Shown: one piece after another, positions 14,794-24,902 of the stretch | Layout: each line of letters opens with the position of its first letter | Numbering within the stretch: the first letter of the stretch is position 1 | NCBI GenBank assembly: GCA_964462445.1 | Contig: CAYWXG010000016.1 | Coordinates: forward strand, 1-46,884 | Length of the DNA stretch: 46,884 nucleotides | Origin: JAGBWK01 sp964462445 | GTDB taxonomy: Bacteria > Bacteroidota > Bacteroidia > Bacteroidales > Muribaculaceae | Direction of reading: 5' to 3' | The notes under the pieces: model-generated | What the model saw: the letters and a program-made list of their open reading frames with translations, nothing else | Told to the model about the DNA's origin: nothing | The model's database searches: none | Translations under genes and position numbers: made by a program

Positions 14794-17592
14794 ATGAAAC
14801 TTAAACTGTTCCTACTTATGCTGTTAACAGCAGCAGTACCCGCGATTGCTCAACGAGCAGCGGTGAGAGGAAGCGTTGTAGAATCCGATACCGGGAATCC
14901 GGTAGCAGGAGCTATTGTTACGCTTGAAAATCAAGGGATAACGGTAACAACCGGCCCTGCAGGAGACTTCCTTATTTCGAATGCACAACCGGGAGCGACA
15001 ACCCTAACCGTGATTGCCTACAATTACAATGACGCAACATTGTCGTTGGAATTATTTGCAAATCAAACAGTAAATGCCGGCACTATCTACATGATCAGTA
15101 GTGATGCGACCTCAAGCTATTATGAAGATGCTCAGGACATGTGGTACGACGAAAATGTACTCGATGAGGAGGAAGGTGGCGCACAATCAATCCAAACCCT
15201 TTCCGGAGCATCGGACGACATTTACTATAGTGCGACAAACTATGATTTCCAACCCATGTATTTCCGTTATCGCGGTCTTGATTCACAGTACCAAACAGTA
15301 TATTTGAATGGTATCGAACTTAATGACTTGGGACGCGGTCGATTCAGCTATTCGACATTGGGAGGTATGACCTCACGCGCATTCCGCAATCGCACCAATA
15401 CAATCGGTGTAGGAGCGGCAGCCTACGGATTTGGCGACATCGCAGGTTCAACCAACTTTAACACAATCACATCAAGCTATTCTCCCGGGTTCAACGGGTC
15501 GGTAGCTTATACCAACTCCAACTATATGCTTCGCGCAATGGCAACATACTCAACCGGCATCAATGAGCATGGTTGGGGATTGACAGTGAGTGCAATTGGT
15601 CGTTGGGCCGATGAGGGTGTTGTTGACGGGACATTCTATAACTCATTTGGCGCTTTCATGTCGCTTGAAAAAGAATTCAATAAGAATCACTCATTAACCT
15701 TGACAGCATTTGGCGCACCGATACAGCGTGGTGCAACCGGAGCATCATATCAAGAAGTTTTTGACCTTGTCGGTGACAATCAATATAACCCCAACTGGGG
15801 CTGGCAAGCCGGCAAAAAACGTTCAGCAAAAGTTGTTGAACAATTTGACCCGACAGCAATGCTCAATTGGATATTCAAAAATGACCGTACGACAGTCAAT
15901 ACCGGTGCGGCACTACGTTGGACACGCTACAGCACAACCGGATTGAGTCGTAGCGGCAACTCACCCGATCCACGTCCCGACTACTACAAACGTTTGCCCT
16001 CAACTTATTTTGAAGATGGCATGCCCACCGCAGAATCAGAAATGGTGGCCGATGCATGGCGCAACGGATATTCAATAGCTCCCGACGGCAGCCGTGTACC
16101 ATTTGACAGCCAAATAAATTGGGACGCAATGTATCAAGCAAACTACTTTGCCAACATGGAGCAAGAAGGTCTACCCTTCGATCAACGCCTCGGAAGCGTT
16201 TATGTTTTTGAAAATCGCGTGACCGACCAATTCCAATTCCACTTGAACTCAACGGTCAACCACCGTATCAACGACAATATGAGTTTGCAAGGTGGTATTC
16301 AAATTAATCATACGTCGGCCGACTATTACAAGACCGTACGCGACCTATTGGGCGGGGAATATTGGCGCGACATCGACACCTTTGCCGAACGCGACTTCCC
16401 CAGCGACCCCACCGTACTTCAAAACGACTTGAATAACCCCAATCGTAGAGTAGGAGAAGGTGACCGCTTCGGTTATGATTACACAATCAATGCACTACAA
16501 GTGACCGGATGGTTGCAAAACATGATAACCTTGCCCCAATGGGATATCAACTACGGATTAAAGTTGCAATACACTAAATTCCAACGCGACGGACATATGC
16601 GCAACGGTCGTGCCCCTGAGAACTCATATGGCAAAGGTGAGGAACATCGATTTGACACCGGAGCATTTAAAGCAGGTGCAACTTATAAAATTGACGGTCG
16701 CAACTTCATCACAGCACACGCATCATATGAAACACGCGCCCCGCTTTTTGAATACTCATACATCTCACCGCGTATCAAAGATGACGCTATCAGCGGATTG
16801 TCGCCCGAACGTATAATCACCGGTGACATCTCATATACATGGAATTATCGTCGTTTCCGCGGGTCAATCACAGCATATTGGACCCACATGAGCGACATGA
16901 CAGAAAGATTCTCATACTACGATGACCAATATGGCACATTTATGAACTATGTACTCAAAGGGGTACGTCGCCAACATAAAGGTGTTGAACTTGGTATGGC
17001 ATATAAGATTACACCATCGTTGACCGCCACATTGGCAGGGACCTACGCACGCTATCAATATAAAAACCGCCCAACCGGTGTTCGTTCATATGAAAATGGT
17101 ATGATGGCGGATATTGAAACAACAGTTTACCTTAATAACTTCTTCGTAGGAGGCACACCTCAAACCGCAGTTAACGTAGGCCTTGATTGGGCAGCACCCA
17201 AACAGTGGTACTTCAATGTTAATGCATCATGGATGGGCGATGCCTATGTGCAGATATCACCTATCCGCCATGAAGAGCTTAAGGATTTGTGGCAACACTA
17301 TCCCAATCCTGAAGAGCTTGAGGCTAAGATGCGCTCACTTGCATCACAGGATAAGATGAATGATGCTTTCGTGCTCAACGCATCAATTGGCAAGGTTGTA
17401 AACATCAATCGCTCAATGTCAATGAACTTCAACCTTTCGGCAACTAACTTGCTCAACAATCGCGAAATCATGACCAACGCTTATCAGCAAGGTCGTTTCG
17501 ACTACACCAACTACGACGCACAGAAATACCCCAATAAATATCAATATGCCCAGGGTATACGTCTGTTCCTCAACGTCGGTATACGTTTCTAA
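14794..17592 (+). CDS. TonB-dependent outer-membrane receptor with carboxypeptidase-like regulatory domain
   Basis: A 932-residue protein. The signal peptide (1-19, ending AIAQ) is followed by a CarboxypepD_reg-like Ig domain (about 21-100, VRGSVVESDTGNPVAGAIVTLENQG). Next is a plug domain with QTVYLNGIELNDLGRGRFSYSTLGGM (about 165-195), then a long beta-barrel rich in aromatic strands ending in the terminal Phe of FLNVGIRF. It imports a bound ligand across the outer membrane using TonB energy. The following two lipoprotein genes, 66 and 57 bp apart, make this look like a capture-and-import locus, though neither lipoprotein is SusD-like, so it is not a standard SusCD pair. The ligand is unknown. 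Confidence 0.88.
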   Translation: MKLKLFLLMLLTAAVPAIAQRAAVRGSVVESDTGNPVAGAIVTLENQGITVTTGPAGDFLISNAQPGATTLTVIAYNYNDATLSLELFANQTVNAGTIYMISSDATSSYYEDAQDMWYDENVLDEEEGGAQSIQTLSGASDDIYYSATNYDFQPMYFRYRGLDSQYQTVYLNGIELNDLGRGRFSYSTLGGMTSRAFRNRTNTIGVGAAAYGFGDIAGSTNFNTITSSYSPGFNGSVAYTNSNYMLRAMATYSTGINEHGWGLTVSAIGRWADEGVVDGTFYNSFGAFMSLEKEFNKNHSLTLTAFGAPIQRGATGASYQEVFDLVGDNQYNPNWGWQAGKKRSAKVVEQFDPTAMLNWIFKNDRTTVNTGAALRWTRYSTTGLSRSGNSPDPRPDYYKRLPSTYFEDGMPTAESEMVADAWRNGYSIAPDGSRVPFDSQINWDAMYQANYFANMEQEGLPFDQRLGSVYVFENRVTDQFQFHLNSTVNHRINDNMSLQGGIQINHTSADYYKTVRDLLGGEYWRDIDTFAERDFPSDPTVLQNDLNNPNRRVGEGDRFGYDYTINALQVTGWLQNMITLPQWDINYGLKLQYTKFQRDGHMRNGRAPENSYGKGEEHRFDTGAFKAGATYKIDGRNFITAHASYETRAPLFEYSYISPRIKDDAISGLSPERIITGDISYTWNYRRFRGSITAYWTHMSDMTERFSYYDDQYGTFMNYVLKGVRRQHKGVELGMAYKITPSLTATLAGTYARYQYKNRPTGVRSYENGMMADIETTVYLNNFFVGGTPQTAVNVGLDWAAPKQWYFNVNASWMGDAYVQISPIRHEELKDLWQHYPNPEELEAKMRSLASQDKMNDAFVLNASIGKVVNINRSMSMNFNLSATNLLNNREIMTNAYQQGRFDYTNYDAQKYPNKYQYAQGIRLFLNVGIRF

Positions 17593-17658
17593 ACAGTGTA
17601 TCCAAGAGAAAAAACAAAGATGCGCTAAACACGATAACAAACAAAAGAAAAAGGTAAT

Positions 17659-20040
17659 ATGAAACTTCATAAAATATTATACGCGTCGGTAATATCTCTT
17701 GCAGCCGGCATTGGAATTACCTCGTGCGATGTCAATTATGACTATCCACCCGTTGTGAGCCCCGATTTGGGAGGCAATGGTAATTGGGACGCACCCTTAA
17801 GCGTAGCGGGAGCGTATGCTTACTACACAGCATATTATTCAGATGCCCCCGATACCGATAAATATTATTGGGTTACCGGCTATATTGTAGGATGTGTAAA
17901 CACAACAGAAACAGTCTTTGTGTGCAACGACCAAACAGCGGCATTTTCAGCACCATTTGAAAGCCAAACCAACTTGTTGCTTGCCCAAAGCCCCGACTGC
18001 ACCGACTACACAGAGTGTATATCAGTACAATTGCCCTCGGGAGCTGTACGTAACGAACTTAACCTCAACGCTAATGCTTCAAATCTCGGCAAAGAGATTT
18101 CAATTCGCGGTTATATCGACAAATATCTCAGCATACCGGGCGTGCGTTCGGTGACTCTCTATCAATGGGGGCCGACAGGTATTGATACCGGTGATGTAGA
18201 GGTAGGCAAATCGGAATTCAGCCTACTTACCGAAACAATCAAATCGGGCCGTGCTTATGCATTAGTTGCCGAAGGGACTGCCGCACAAACCGTATCGGCA
18301 GGTGACAACGGATTCCTTTATACCGAAGCTGTATCTATCAGCAACAACAAGTTCACAGCATCGGAAAAATACGGCTTTATGTTGACCGCAATAGAAGAAG
18401 GTTCCGACAAATATTATATTACTGACTACAAGGGTCAATTCTTGTATCAAAGCACATACGGCACCGGATGGTCAAATCGTCCAAGCATTTCCACACAACC
18501 CGTTAAGGATAATCAAGGATATTATTGGACACTTGTTAAGGATGAAGCCGGACATTGGGTAATTACCAATGTTGCATCAAAAAGAATTCTTGCCTACGAC
18601 ACAAGCTATAAATCTTATGGCTTGTATGAAAGCTTGACTGCACAATATTTGGCACCGGAACTCTACGAAATGGCAAATGACCCGGCAATTGAGCCCGACT
18701 TTACTCCTGCCGAGCCAAGCAACCCCGGAGATGTGAATGAAGGAACCGGTGAAGGTACTAAGGAATCACCCTATGATGTAGTTCGCGCTCTTGCTATCAT
18801 AGAAGCAGGTAGCATGACAAGCGACAACGTATATATCAAGGGTAAAATTTCTGAAATCTCGGAAATCGATACAAACTACGGGAATGCCACATACTACATC
18901 TCTAATGATGGCACCACATCAGAGCAACTTCAAGTGTTCCGTGGATATTATCTCAATGGCGAGAAATTCACTTCAACCGATGCGCTCAAAGTGGGCGACG
19001 AGGTTGTAATCCTTGGCAAACTTATCAAATATAACACCACTCCGGAAGTTGCACAAGGTAGCTCAATCATCAGCCTCAACGGCGAAAGCTCAGGCTCAAC
19101 AGGGGGAGATACCCCCGGAGGTGACACACCATCAGGTGATGGTGACGGTTCATACGAAAGTCCGTTCAATCCGGCAAGCGTAATCGCCCTCAACCCGACA
19201 TCTACAACCGAGGCTCCTGCCGGTGGTGCCGGTGTTTGGGTGAAAGGCTTCATCGTTGGACACATGCCGTCAACCAACACTTTGTTGGAAAATACAGTAT
19301 TCGACGTCAGCAGTGATGTCAAAACAAATATTGTGCTTGCTCCGACAGCCGATTGCAAAGACTACGCACAATGTATCAGCGTTCAATTGCCTTCTGGGGC
19401 AGTGCGCAACGCTCTCAACTTGATGCAAAATCCCGATATGCTCGGTGCTGAAGTGTTGCTCTACGGCGATGTAATGAAATATTGCGGAGCCCCCGGTTTG
19501 AAGAATACTTCAAAATATGAAATAGTAGGCGAAGGTGGCGGTGGTGACACTCCTTCAACAGGTGGCAACACTATCTACGAAGGTCTTGTCTCACACTGCG
19601 ATGATTGGACATTTGAAAATGTAAATCTTCCTGAGGCTGCTTCTTATATCTGGTCGTGGAAAGAATACAACGGTTCATATTATTTGAATGCATCAGCCTA
19701 TGTTGTAGATACAGGATATGCTTCAGAAGCATATGCTTATACTACACTTGATTTGACCGGCAAGAGCAGTGCATCATTGACATTTGACCATGCCGCTAAG
19801 TTCCAAACTTCGTTGCAAGAACTTTGCGCAGTAGTAGTTCGCGTACAGGGCACTACAACATGGACAGCATTGACAATGCCGACATGGCCCGAAGCCGGAA
19901 CATGGACATTTGTCAATTGCGGCTCAATCAGTCTTAACGCTTACGCCGGCCAGAAGGTTGAAATCGGTTTCCGCTATGGTTCAAGAGATGGCGAAGCTGA
20001 CACTTGGGAAATCAAAAATTTCATCGTAACAGGGAACTAA
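17659..20040 (+). CDS. Surface lipoprotein with DUF6359-like and OB-like domains and a C-terminal jelly-roll
   Basis: A 793-residue lipoprotein with its lipid anchor at Cys23 (GIGITSC). Order of modules: a DUF6359-like domain (about 37-165, with YWVTGYIVG, TNLLLAQSPDCTDY and ISVQLPSGAVRNELNL); an unassigned beta domain (about 180-345); an OB-like domain (about 370-475, VYIKGKISEISEIDTNYGNA and onward); a Gly/Asp/Pro linker; a second DUF6359-like domain (about 505-620); and a C-terminal choice-of-anchor-J-type jelly-roll (about 640-793). Residues 520-793 are identical, also in DNA, to the end of the next gene. It probably acts at the cell surface with the receptor. Domain names are from memory. 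Confidence 0.7.
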   Translation: MKLHKILYASVISLAAGIGITSCDVNYDYPPVVSPDLGGNGNWDAPLSVAGAYAYYTAYYSDAPDTDKYYWVTGYIVGCVNTTETVFVCNDQTAAFSAPFESQTNLLLAQSPDCTDYTECISVQLPSGAVRNELNLNANASNLGKEISIRGYIDKYLSIPGVRSVTLYQWGPTGIDTGDVEVGKSEFSLLTETIKSGRAYALVAEGTAAQTVSAGDNGFLYTEAVSISNNKFTASEKYGFMLTAIEEGSDKYYITDYKGQFLYQSTYGTGWSNRPSISTQPVKDNQGYYWTLVKDEAGHWVITNVASKRILAYDTSYKSYGLYESLTAQYLAPELYEMANDPAIEPDFTPAEPSNPGDVNEGTGEGTKESPYDVVRALAIIEAGSMTSDNVYIKGKISEISEIDTNYGNATYYISNDGTTSEQLQVFRGYYLNGEKFTSTDALKVGDEVVILGKLIKYNTTPEVAQGSSIISLNGESSGSTGGDTPGGDTPSGDGDGSYESPFNPASVIALNPTSTTEAPAGGAGVWVKGFIVGHMPSTNTLLENTVFDVSSDVKTNIVLAPTADCKDYAQCISVQLPSGAVRNALNLMQNPDMLGAEVLLYGDVMKYCGAPGLKNTSKYEIVGEGGGGDTPSTGGNTIYEGLVSHCDDWTFENVNLPEAASYIWSWKEYNGSYYLNASAYVVDTGYASEAYAYTTLDLTGKSSASLTFDHAAKFQTSLQELCAVVVRVQGTTTWTALTMPTWPEAGTWTFVNCGSISLNAYAGQKVEIGFRYGSRDGEADTWEIKNFIVTGN

Positions 20041-20041
20041 T
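19216..20041 (+). repeat. 826-bp direct repeat, copy 1
   Basis: The bases from 19216 to 20041 read the same as 21925-22750 in line-by-line comparison by eye. The two copies are the 3' ends of adjacent lipoprotein genes. Just before the repeat the genes are similar but diverged, and identity ends one base after the stop codons. Confidence 0.9.
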
Positions 20042-20097
20042 AAGCAATTACCTGAAAATCAGTTCTTGATGTTCACAACAAAAAAATTTCAAACAGT

Positions 20098-22749
20098 ATG
20101 AAAAGTCTGAAAAAATATATAATTGGTTTAGCCGCCCTAACGATGGGGTTAGGATTCACCGCTTGTCAAGATGACTTCGATGACAACACCCCGGGGCTCA
20201 ATGTTCCGGTGGCGACCTGGGAAGCCAACAGCACCATCTTGGAAGTGAAGCAAGCATATTGGCAAAACACTGTCAACTATATCGATACCATCACAGCGAA
20301 AGAAGATGGTACACACTATATCGTAAAAGGACGAGTAATCTCATCTGACCGCACCGGCAACGTATACAAGAAGTTGGTGATACAAGATGAGACCGCCGCA
20401 CTTGCACTCTCGATAAACACAACAGGCATGTATACCAAATATGCACCCGGCCAGGAGATAGTACTCGACTTGACCGGCATGTATATCGGTAAATATAATG
20501 GCACACAACAATTGGGCTATCCCATGTTCTATGAAAAAGGACAAGTGTGGGAAGCTACATTTATGCCCCCGGTGTTGTTTGAATCTCACATGCAACTTAA
20601 CGGTCTTCCGGAAGTAGCAGCGATTGACACCATCAGTCTCCGCAATTTCAGCGAATTACCATCCGACCCGACATTGCTCCCCGGAATGCAATCGCAATTA
20701 GTGCGTTTCAACAATGTAAGTTTTGTTGAAGGTGGAAATAAAGCAATGACCGATGGCTACAAAGAAACAACCAATCGCCTGATAACGGATAGCGAAGGTC
20801 AGACTTTGACAGTTCGCACCTCGGGATATGCAACATTCCGCGACGTAATGCTCCCAGAAGGTAATGGCGACATAGTAGGTATATTGGATTATTATGCAAC
20901 ATCCGATGATTCCGATTCTAATCCATGGCAGTTGACATTGCTCGATGCTAATGGAGTGATGAACTTCGGCAACCCGACAATTGAGCCGGGAGGAGAAGAT
21001 AATCCCTACACCGTAGAACAAGCTATCGCTATCGAAGAAGCCGGCGAAAAGGCTAAAGGCTGGACAACAGGCTATATCGTAGGAGCTGTAGCACCGGAAG
21101 TTACCGAAGTGACTTCAAATGACGACATCGAATGGGGTAGCGAAGTTGTTCTCTCTAATACACTTGTAATCGGTCCGACTGCTGATTGCACAGATATCAA
21201 CAAGTGTTTGGTAATCTCACTACCGCAGGACAGCAAATTGCGCGAAGTAGGAAACTTGCGCGACAATCCTACAAACTTCGGCAAGCAAATTTGGCTCTAT
21301 GGAACATTGGCTAAATACATGGGCACATGGGGTATCACTGACAATACCGGAGCATCATCACAATTCCGTATCGAAGGCATCGATGCCGGTGGAGCAATTG
21401 CCGATGGAAATGGTACAGAAGGTACGCCCTACAACGTAGGTCAGGTTATCGCAATGAATCCGAGTTCAACAACTGAAGCGGTAGAAAGCAAAGTATGGGT
21501 AGCCGGATATATCGTAGGCTATATGCCGTCGGAACCGTCAACATTGTTGAGCAACGCAGTATTTGCAGCGACAGCCGACTTGCAAACTAATATCGTACTT
21601 GGACCAACCCCCGACTGCACCGATTATAGCAAATGTATCGGTATTCAACTCCCATCGGGAGCAGTGCGCACAGCTCTCAACTTGCAGAGCAACCCGGGCA
21701 TGTATGGTGCGAAAGTGGCATTACTTGGCGACATAATGAAATATTGCGGAGGCCCCGGCTTGAAGAATACATCAAAATACACTGTTTTGGGAGAAGGCTC
21801 AGGCGATACCGGAGGTGACACACCAGGAGGAGATACACCTGCAGGTGATGGTGATGGTTCATACGAAAATCCGTTCAATCCGGCTGATGTAATCGCACTC
21901 AACCCGACATCTACTACCGAAGCACCTGCCGGTGGTGCCGGTGTTTGGGTGAAAGGCTTCATCGTTGGACACATGCCGTCAACCAACACTTTGTTGGAAA
22001 ATACAGTATTCGACGTCAGCAGTGATGTCAAAACAAATATTGTGCTTGCTCCGACAGCCGATTGCAAAGACTACGCACAATGTATCAGCGTTCAATTGCC
22101 TTCTGGGGCAGTGCGCAACGCTCTCAACTTGATGCAAAATCCCGATATGCTCGGTGCTGAAGTGTTGCTCTACGGCGATGTAATGAAATATTGCGGAGCC
22201 CCCGGTTTGAAGAATACTTCAAAATATGAAATAGTAGGCGAAGGTGGCGGTGGTGACACTCCTTCAACAGGTGGCAACACTATCTACGAAGGTCTTGTCT
22301 CACACTGCGATGATTGGACATTTGAAAATGTAAATCTTCCTGAGGCTGCTTCTTATATCTGGTCGTGGAAAGAATACAACGGTTCATATTATTTGAATGC
22401 ATCAGCCTATGTTGTAGATACAGGATATGCTTCAGAAGCATATGCTTATACTACACTTGATTTGACCGGCAAGAGCAGTGCATCATTGACATTTGACCAT
22501 GCCGCTAAGTTCCAAACTTCGTTGCAAGAACTTTGCGCAGTAGTAGTTCGCGTACAGGGCACTACAACATGGACAGCATTGACAATGCCGACATGGCCCG
22601 AAGCCGGAACATGGACATTTGTCAATTGCGGCTCAATCAGTCTTAACGCTTACGCCGGCCAGAAGGTTGAAATCGGTTTCCGCTATGGTTCAAGAGATGG
22701 CGAAGCTGACACTTGGGAAATCAAAAATTTCATCGTAACAGGGAACTAA
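20098..22749 (+). CDS. Surface lipoprotein with DUF5689-like, three DUF6359-like and a jelly-roll domain
   Basis: An 883-residue lipoprotein with its lipid anchor at Cys23 (GFTAC). Residues about 35-300 resemble DUF5689, with an OB-like start (YIVKGRVISSDRTGN). Three DUF6359-like repeats follow (about 300-430, 440-565, 595-710). Each carries the pattern 'W..GYIVG ... TN(I/L)VL.PT.DC.d...C..(I/V).LPsG.(V/L)R..lNL..NP...G'. Then comes a Gly-Thr linker and the same C-terminal jelly-roll as its neighbour. Residues 610-883 are identical to the end of the previous protein. It is probably a second surface component of the receptor locus. A strong terminator follows at 22798. Confidence 0.7.
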   Translation: MKSLKKYIIGLAALTMGLGFTACQDDFDDNTPGLNVPVATWEANSTILEVKQAYWQNTVNYIDTITAKEDGTHYIVKGRVISSDRTGNVYKKLVIQDETAALALSINTTGMYTKYAPGQEIVLDLTGMYIGKYNGTQQLGYPMFYEKGQVWEATFMPPVLFESHMQLNGLPEVAAIDTISLRNFSELPSDPTLLPGMQSQLVRFNNVSFVEGGNKAMTDGYKETTNRLITDSEGQTLTVRTSGYATFRDVMLPEGNGDIVGILDYYATSDDSDSNPWQLTLLDANGVMNFGNPTIEPGGEDNPYTVEQAIAIEEAGEKAKGWTTGYIVGAVAPEVTEVTSNDDIEWGSEVVLSNTLVIGPTADCTDINKCLVISLPQDSKLREVGNLRDNPTNFGKQIWLYGTLAKYMGTWGITDNTGASSQFRIEGIDAGGAIADGNGTEGTPYNVGQVIAMNPSSTTEAVESKVWVAGYIVGYMPSEPSTLLSNAVFAATADLQTNIVLGPTPDCTDYSKCIGIQLPSGAVRTALNLQSNPGMYGAKVALLGDIMKYCGGPGLKNTSKYTVLGEGSGDTGGDTPGGDTPAGDGDGSYENPFNPADVIALNPTSTTEAPAGGAGVWVKGFIVGHMPSTNTLLENTVFDVSSDVKTNIVLAPTADCKDYAQCISVQLPSGAVRNALNLMQNPDMLGAEVLLYGDVMKYCGAPGLKNTSKYEIVGEGGGGDTPSTGGNTIYEGLVSHCDDWTFENVNLPEAASYIWSWKEYNGSYYLNASAYVVDTGYASEAYAYTTLDLTGKSSASLTFDHAAKFQTSLQELCAVVVRVQGTTTWTALTMPTWPEAGTWTFVNCGSISLNAYAGQKVEIGFRYGSRDGEADTWEIKNFIVTGN

Positions 22750-22750
22750 T
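21925..22750 (+). repeat. 826-bp direct repeat, copy 2
   Basis: Identical to 19216-20041 by eye, offset 2709 bp. It makes the intervening 1.9 kb prone to deletion or gene conversion by homologous recombination. Confidence 0.9.
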
Positions 22751-22797
22751 TTTGATTTCTGTATAAAGAATTAATTTTCCATCTGTAAAGATGGAGT

Positions 22798-22832
22798 AAG
22801 CCCCAAAGTTTCATATTCTAACTTTGGGGCTT
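22798..22832 (+). terminator. Terminator of the TonB receptor operon
   Basis: AAGCCCCAAAGTT and AACTTTGGGGCTT form a 13-bp perfect stem, followed by ATTTTATA. Confidence 0.8.
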
Positions 22833-22917
22833 ATTTTATATCCTATCTGTTATTTATCTTAAGGGGAAAGAGAATGAAGAGTAAGGAATAATAGTGCGAT
22901 TAACATATTTTAATTAT

Positions 22918-22949
22918 GGGGGGGGTGCCGTTAATTTTCCTTATTTTTG
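22918..22949 (+). promoter_or_regulatory. Orphan promoter-like box with a G8 tract
   Basis: TATTTTTG (22942-22949) is a perfect TAnnTTTG box but no gene lies downstream on this strand. A run of eight G (22918-22925) lies where the spacer to a -33 element would be, so tract-length changes could alter promoter spacing. Any transcript would end at the hairpin at 23032-23053, giving an RNA of about 100 nt. Confidence 0.35.
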
Positions 22950-23031
22950 CATTGTATGTACTACATCGAAAATGATGGTCCTTTCGGGAATAATTAATAC
23001 AAAGTAATAAGTTTAAAATACTGCATAAAGG

Positions 23032-23053
23032 GGGTGTCTCAAAAGAGGCATCC
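23032..23053. terminator. Hairpin between the orphan promoter and the sulfatase gene end
   Basis: GGGTGTCTC (23032-23040), loop AAAA, GAGGCATCC (23045-23053) form a 9-bp stem with two wobble pairs. TCTTT follows on the plus strand. It may end transcription from both sides. Confidence 0.45.
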
Positions 23054-23072
23054 TCTTTATTGATTATGCGGA

Positions 23073-24749
23073 TTATTTTAACGGGGCTTCGTCGACGTAG
23101 CGAATGCGAGAAGAGAATAAGGGAGAAAGGAAGTCGAGTTTCGGATTGTAGAGGGGATAAGAGGTGCCTGTAAGAGTCATCATCGAATGAATGATGTTGG
23201 CGTTTGAGATAGGGAGAGAAAGCGCCGAATCAAGGCGATTGAGAATATCGGGATTTTGAGCGCGATATTGAGGGTTGAGATAAAGAATCATAGGAACATC
23301 GACGTAATCGACACCTCGCCCAGTATAATCCCCTTCATCGTAGACGTTTTCACCATGATCGGAGAAATAGAGAAGGGCTGAGGGCTTAGGAGAGGTGGCA
23401 ATCATGCCAATCATAACATCGAGAATAGAATCGGTAAAGGCGATAGAGTTGTCGTAGTCGGCAACGATTTGAGCAGATTTCTCGTTAAGCCAAGTACGCG
23501 GAGGATTAATATTAGCGTTAAGTTCCATAGAAGGAGAAATATTGCTTCTATTTTTGGGGAATCTGTCCTTGTAGAAGGGGTGCGAGCCAAGGAGATGGCA
23601 CACGATGAGTTTATTGGAAACAGGGGAAGCGAAAGCGTTGAAAACGTGGGGTAATAGCACGTCGTCGTAGCGTTGCAGCAGCGCGTCCTCCGAGTTATCG
23701 GCTCCAACGTAGGTGATAACATCGGCATTTCTGGCAAGAGCGGAAGAGGTATTGCTGACGGTCCCTGCACGTTCTTGATTAGATAGCCAAAATGTAGTAT
23801 ATCCGGCTTCATTAAAGAGGTCGATTAAAGCGGGGTAGCGAAGTCCGTCGCCAAAAGTCAAATCATCTTCTTTAAATGTCAAAATACGTTCCATATTGCC
23901 GGCAGTAGCTGCAGAAGAACCAATGACGTCGGAGAAAATGTAAAGGGAATCGACATGGAGGGAAAGACGCGGGTTGGTGGGGAGAGGATAACCATAAATC
24001 GAGTGATGCTTGCGAGAAGCCGACTCGCCAATTACGAGAATGAAATTTGATGCAACATGGTCGGAGTGTACTTTATCGGCATCGGGGAAAGGAATGGCCT
24101 GAGAAAGCAATTGTTGGTAAAGCTGTTCGGCACGATATACCTCAACGGAATATTTTGCAATACGCAGCGCAAGAGAGTGGGCGGTGCGTCCGCTTGAAAA
24201 GTTGAATGCAAAAATAAGGAAAGCAAAAAAACCTATTACTGAAGCAAAAGCAACAGATATAAAAGCTTTTCGCGGGAATTTTTTGAGTATGATAAATAAA
24301 ATTATGGTGGCTACAATAACGGCTAATGTTGACCACCTAATCAGGAATGTAATGATATTATCTAAAATAGCGGGTATCATCCCGTCCGTTTCGAACGCCG
24401 TAGTTTGCGCGAAGATGAGAAGCATTTTGCGCGAGATGCCGAAGTCGTAGAAAGTGTAGCTAAAAGCATTGACGAGAGCCAAAATTGAGAATATCCCAAC
24501 GAGAATATAAGCGAAGTACTTTCCTACCCTCCAACGTTCCAACAGGAGAACCCCGCAGCAAAGTAGAGTGGCTTTCAACGCACTAAAAAACAGTACATAA
24601 AGCACTTGAATAAAAGGGGATAGAGCAAATACCGGACTGCCGGGGATGTCGATTACACTCAGAATCGACATGAGGAACATCCAAGTCCAAAGCAAAGGAT
24701 GCTTTTGAAGGCGCAAGAAGAAAGAACTGATTATACGTTTAAAATTCAT
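23073..24749 (-). CDS. Phosphoethanolamine transferase-like sulfatase-fold membrane enzyme (EptA type)
   Basis: A 558-residue protein with about five N-terminal membrane helices (residues 20-185) and a periplasmic alkaline-phosphatase/sulfatase-type domain. Metal and catalytic motifs of the EptA family are present: VIGESASRKHHSIYGY (E242 as metal ligand), GSSAATAGNMERIL with T282 as the likely nucleophile, and SDHGENVYDEG near 480. By family it moves phosphoethanolamine from phosphatidylethanolamine onto lipid A or another surface glycan, which lowers negative charge and can raise polymyxin resistance. Length is normal. It is a single gene with no good promoter match (TACCTTG near the start is one base short of consensus). 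The exact acceptor cannot be told. Confidence 0.82.
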   Translation of the reverse strand: MNFKRIISSFFLRLQKHPLLWTWMFLMSILSVIDIPGSPVFALSPFIQVLYVLFFSALKATLLCCGVLLLERWRVGKYFAYILVGIFSILALVNAFSYTFYDFGISRKMLLIFAQTTAFETDGMIPAILDNIITFLIRWSTLAVIVATIILFIILKKFPRKAFISVAFASVIGFFAFLIFAFNFSSGRTAHSLALRIAKYSVEVYRAEQLYQQLLSQAIPFPDADKVHSDHVASNFILVIGESASRKHHSIYGYPLPTNPRLSLHVDSLYIFSDVIGSSAATAGNMERILTFKEDDLTFGDGLRYPALIDLFNEAGYTTFWLSNQERAGTVSNTSSALARNADVITYVGADNSEDALLQRYDDVLLPHVFNAFASPVSNKLIVCHLLGSHPFYKDRFPKNRSNISPSMELNANINPPRTWLNEKSAQIVADYDNSIAFTDSILDVMIGMIATSPKPSALLYFSDHGENVYDEGDYTGRGVDYVDVPMILYLNPQYRAQNPDILNRLDSALSLPISNANIIHSMMTLTGTSYPLYNPKLDFLSPLFSSRIRYVDEAPLK

Positions 24750-24889
24750 TGTCGTAAATGGGGAAAATATATTGCAAGGTAGGCAAAAAAATCGGAGATG
24801 CCAATTTCGATTAAATAAAAACTAAATTCATTGAAAGGGACAAAATTAAAAAATGTGATTAAAAGTAGTATAAATATCGATAAAATGCG

Positions 24890-24897
24890 TAATTTTG
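24890..24897 (+). promoter_or_regulatory. -7 promoter box of metK
   Basis: TAATTTTG is a perfect TAnnTTTG match. Transcription should start near 24903, leaving a long leader of about 215 nt before the metK ATG. Confidence 0.65.
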
Positions 24898-24902
24898 CGG
24901 AC

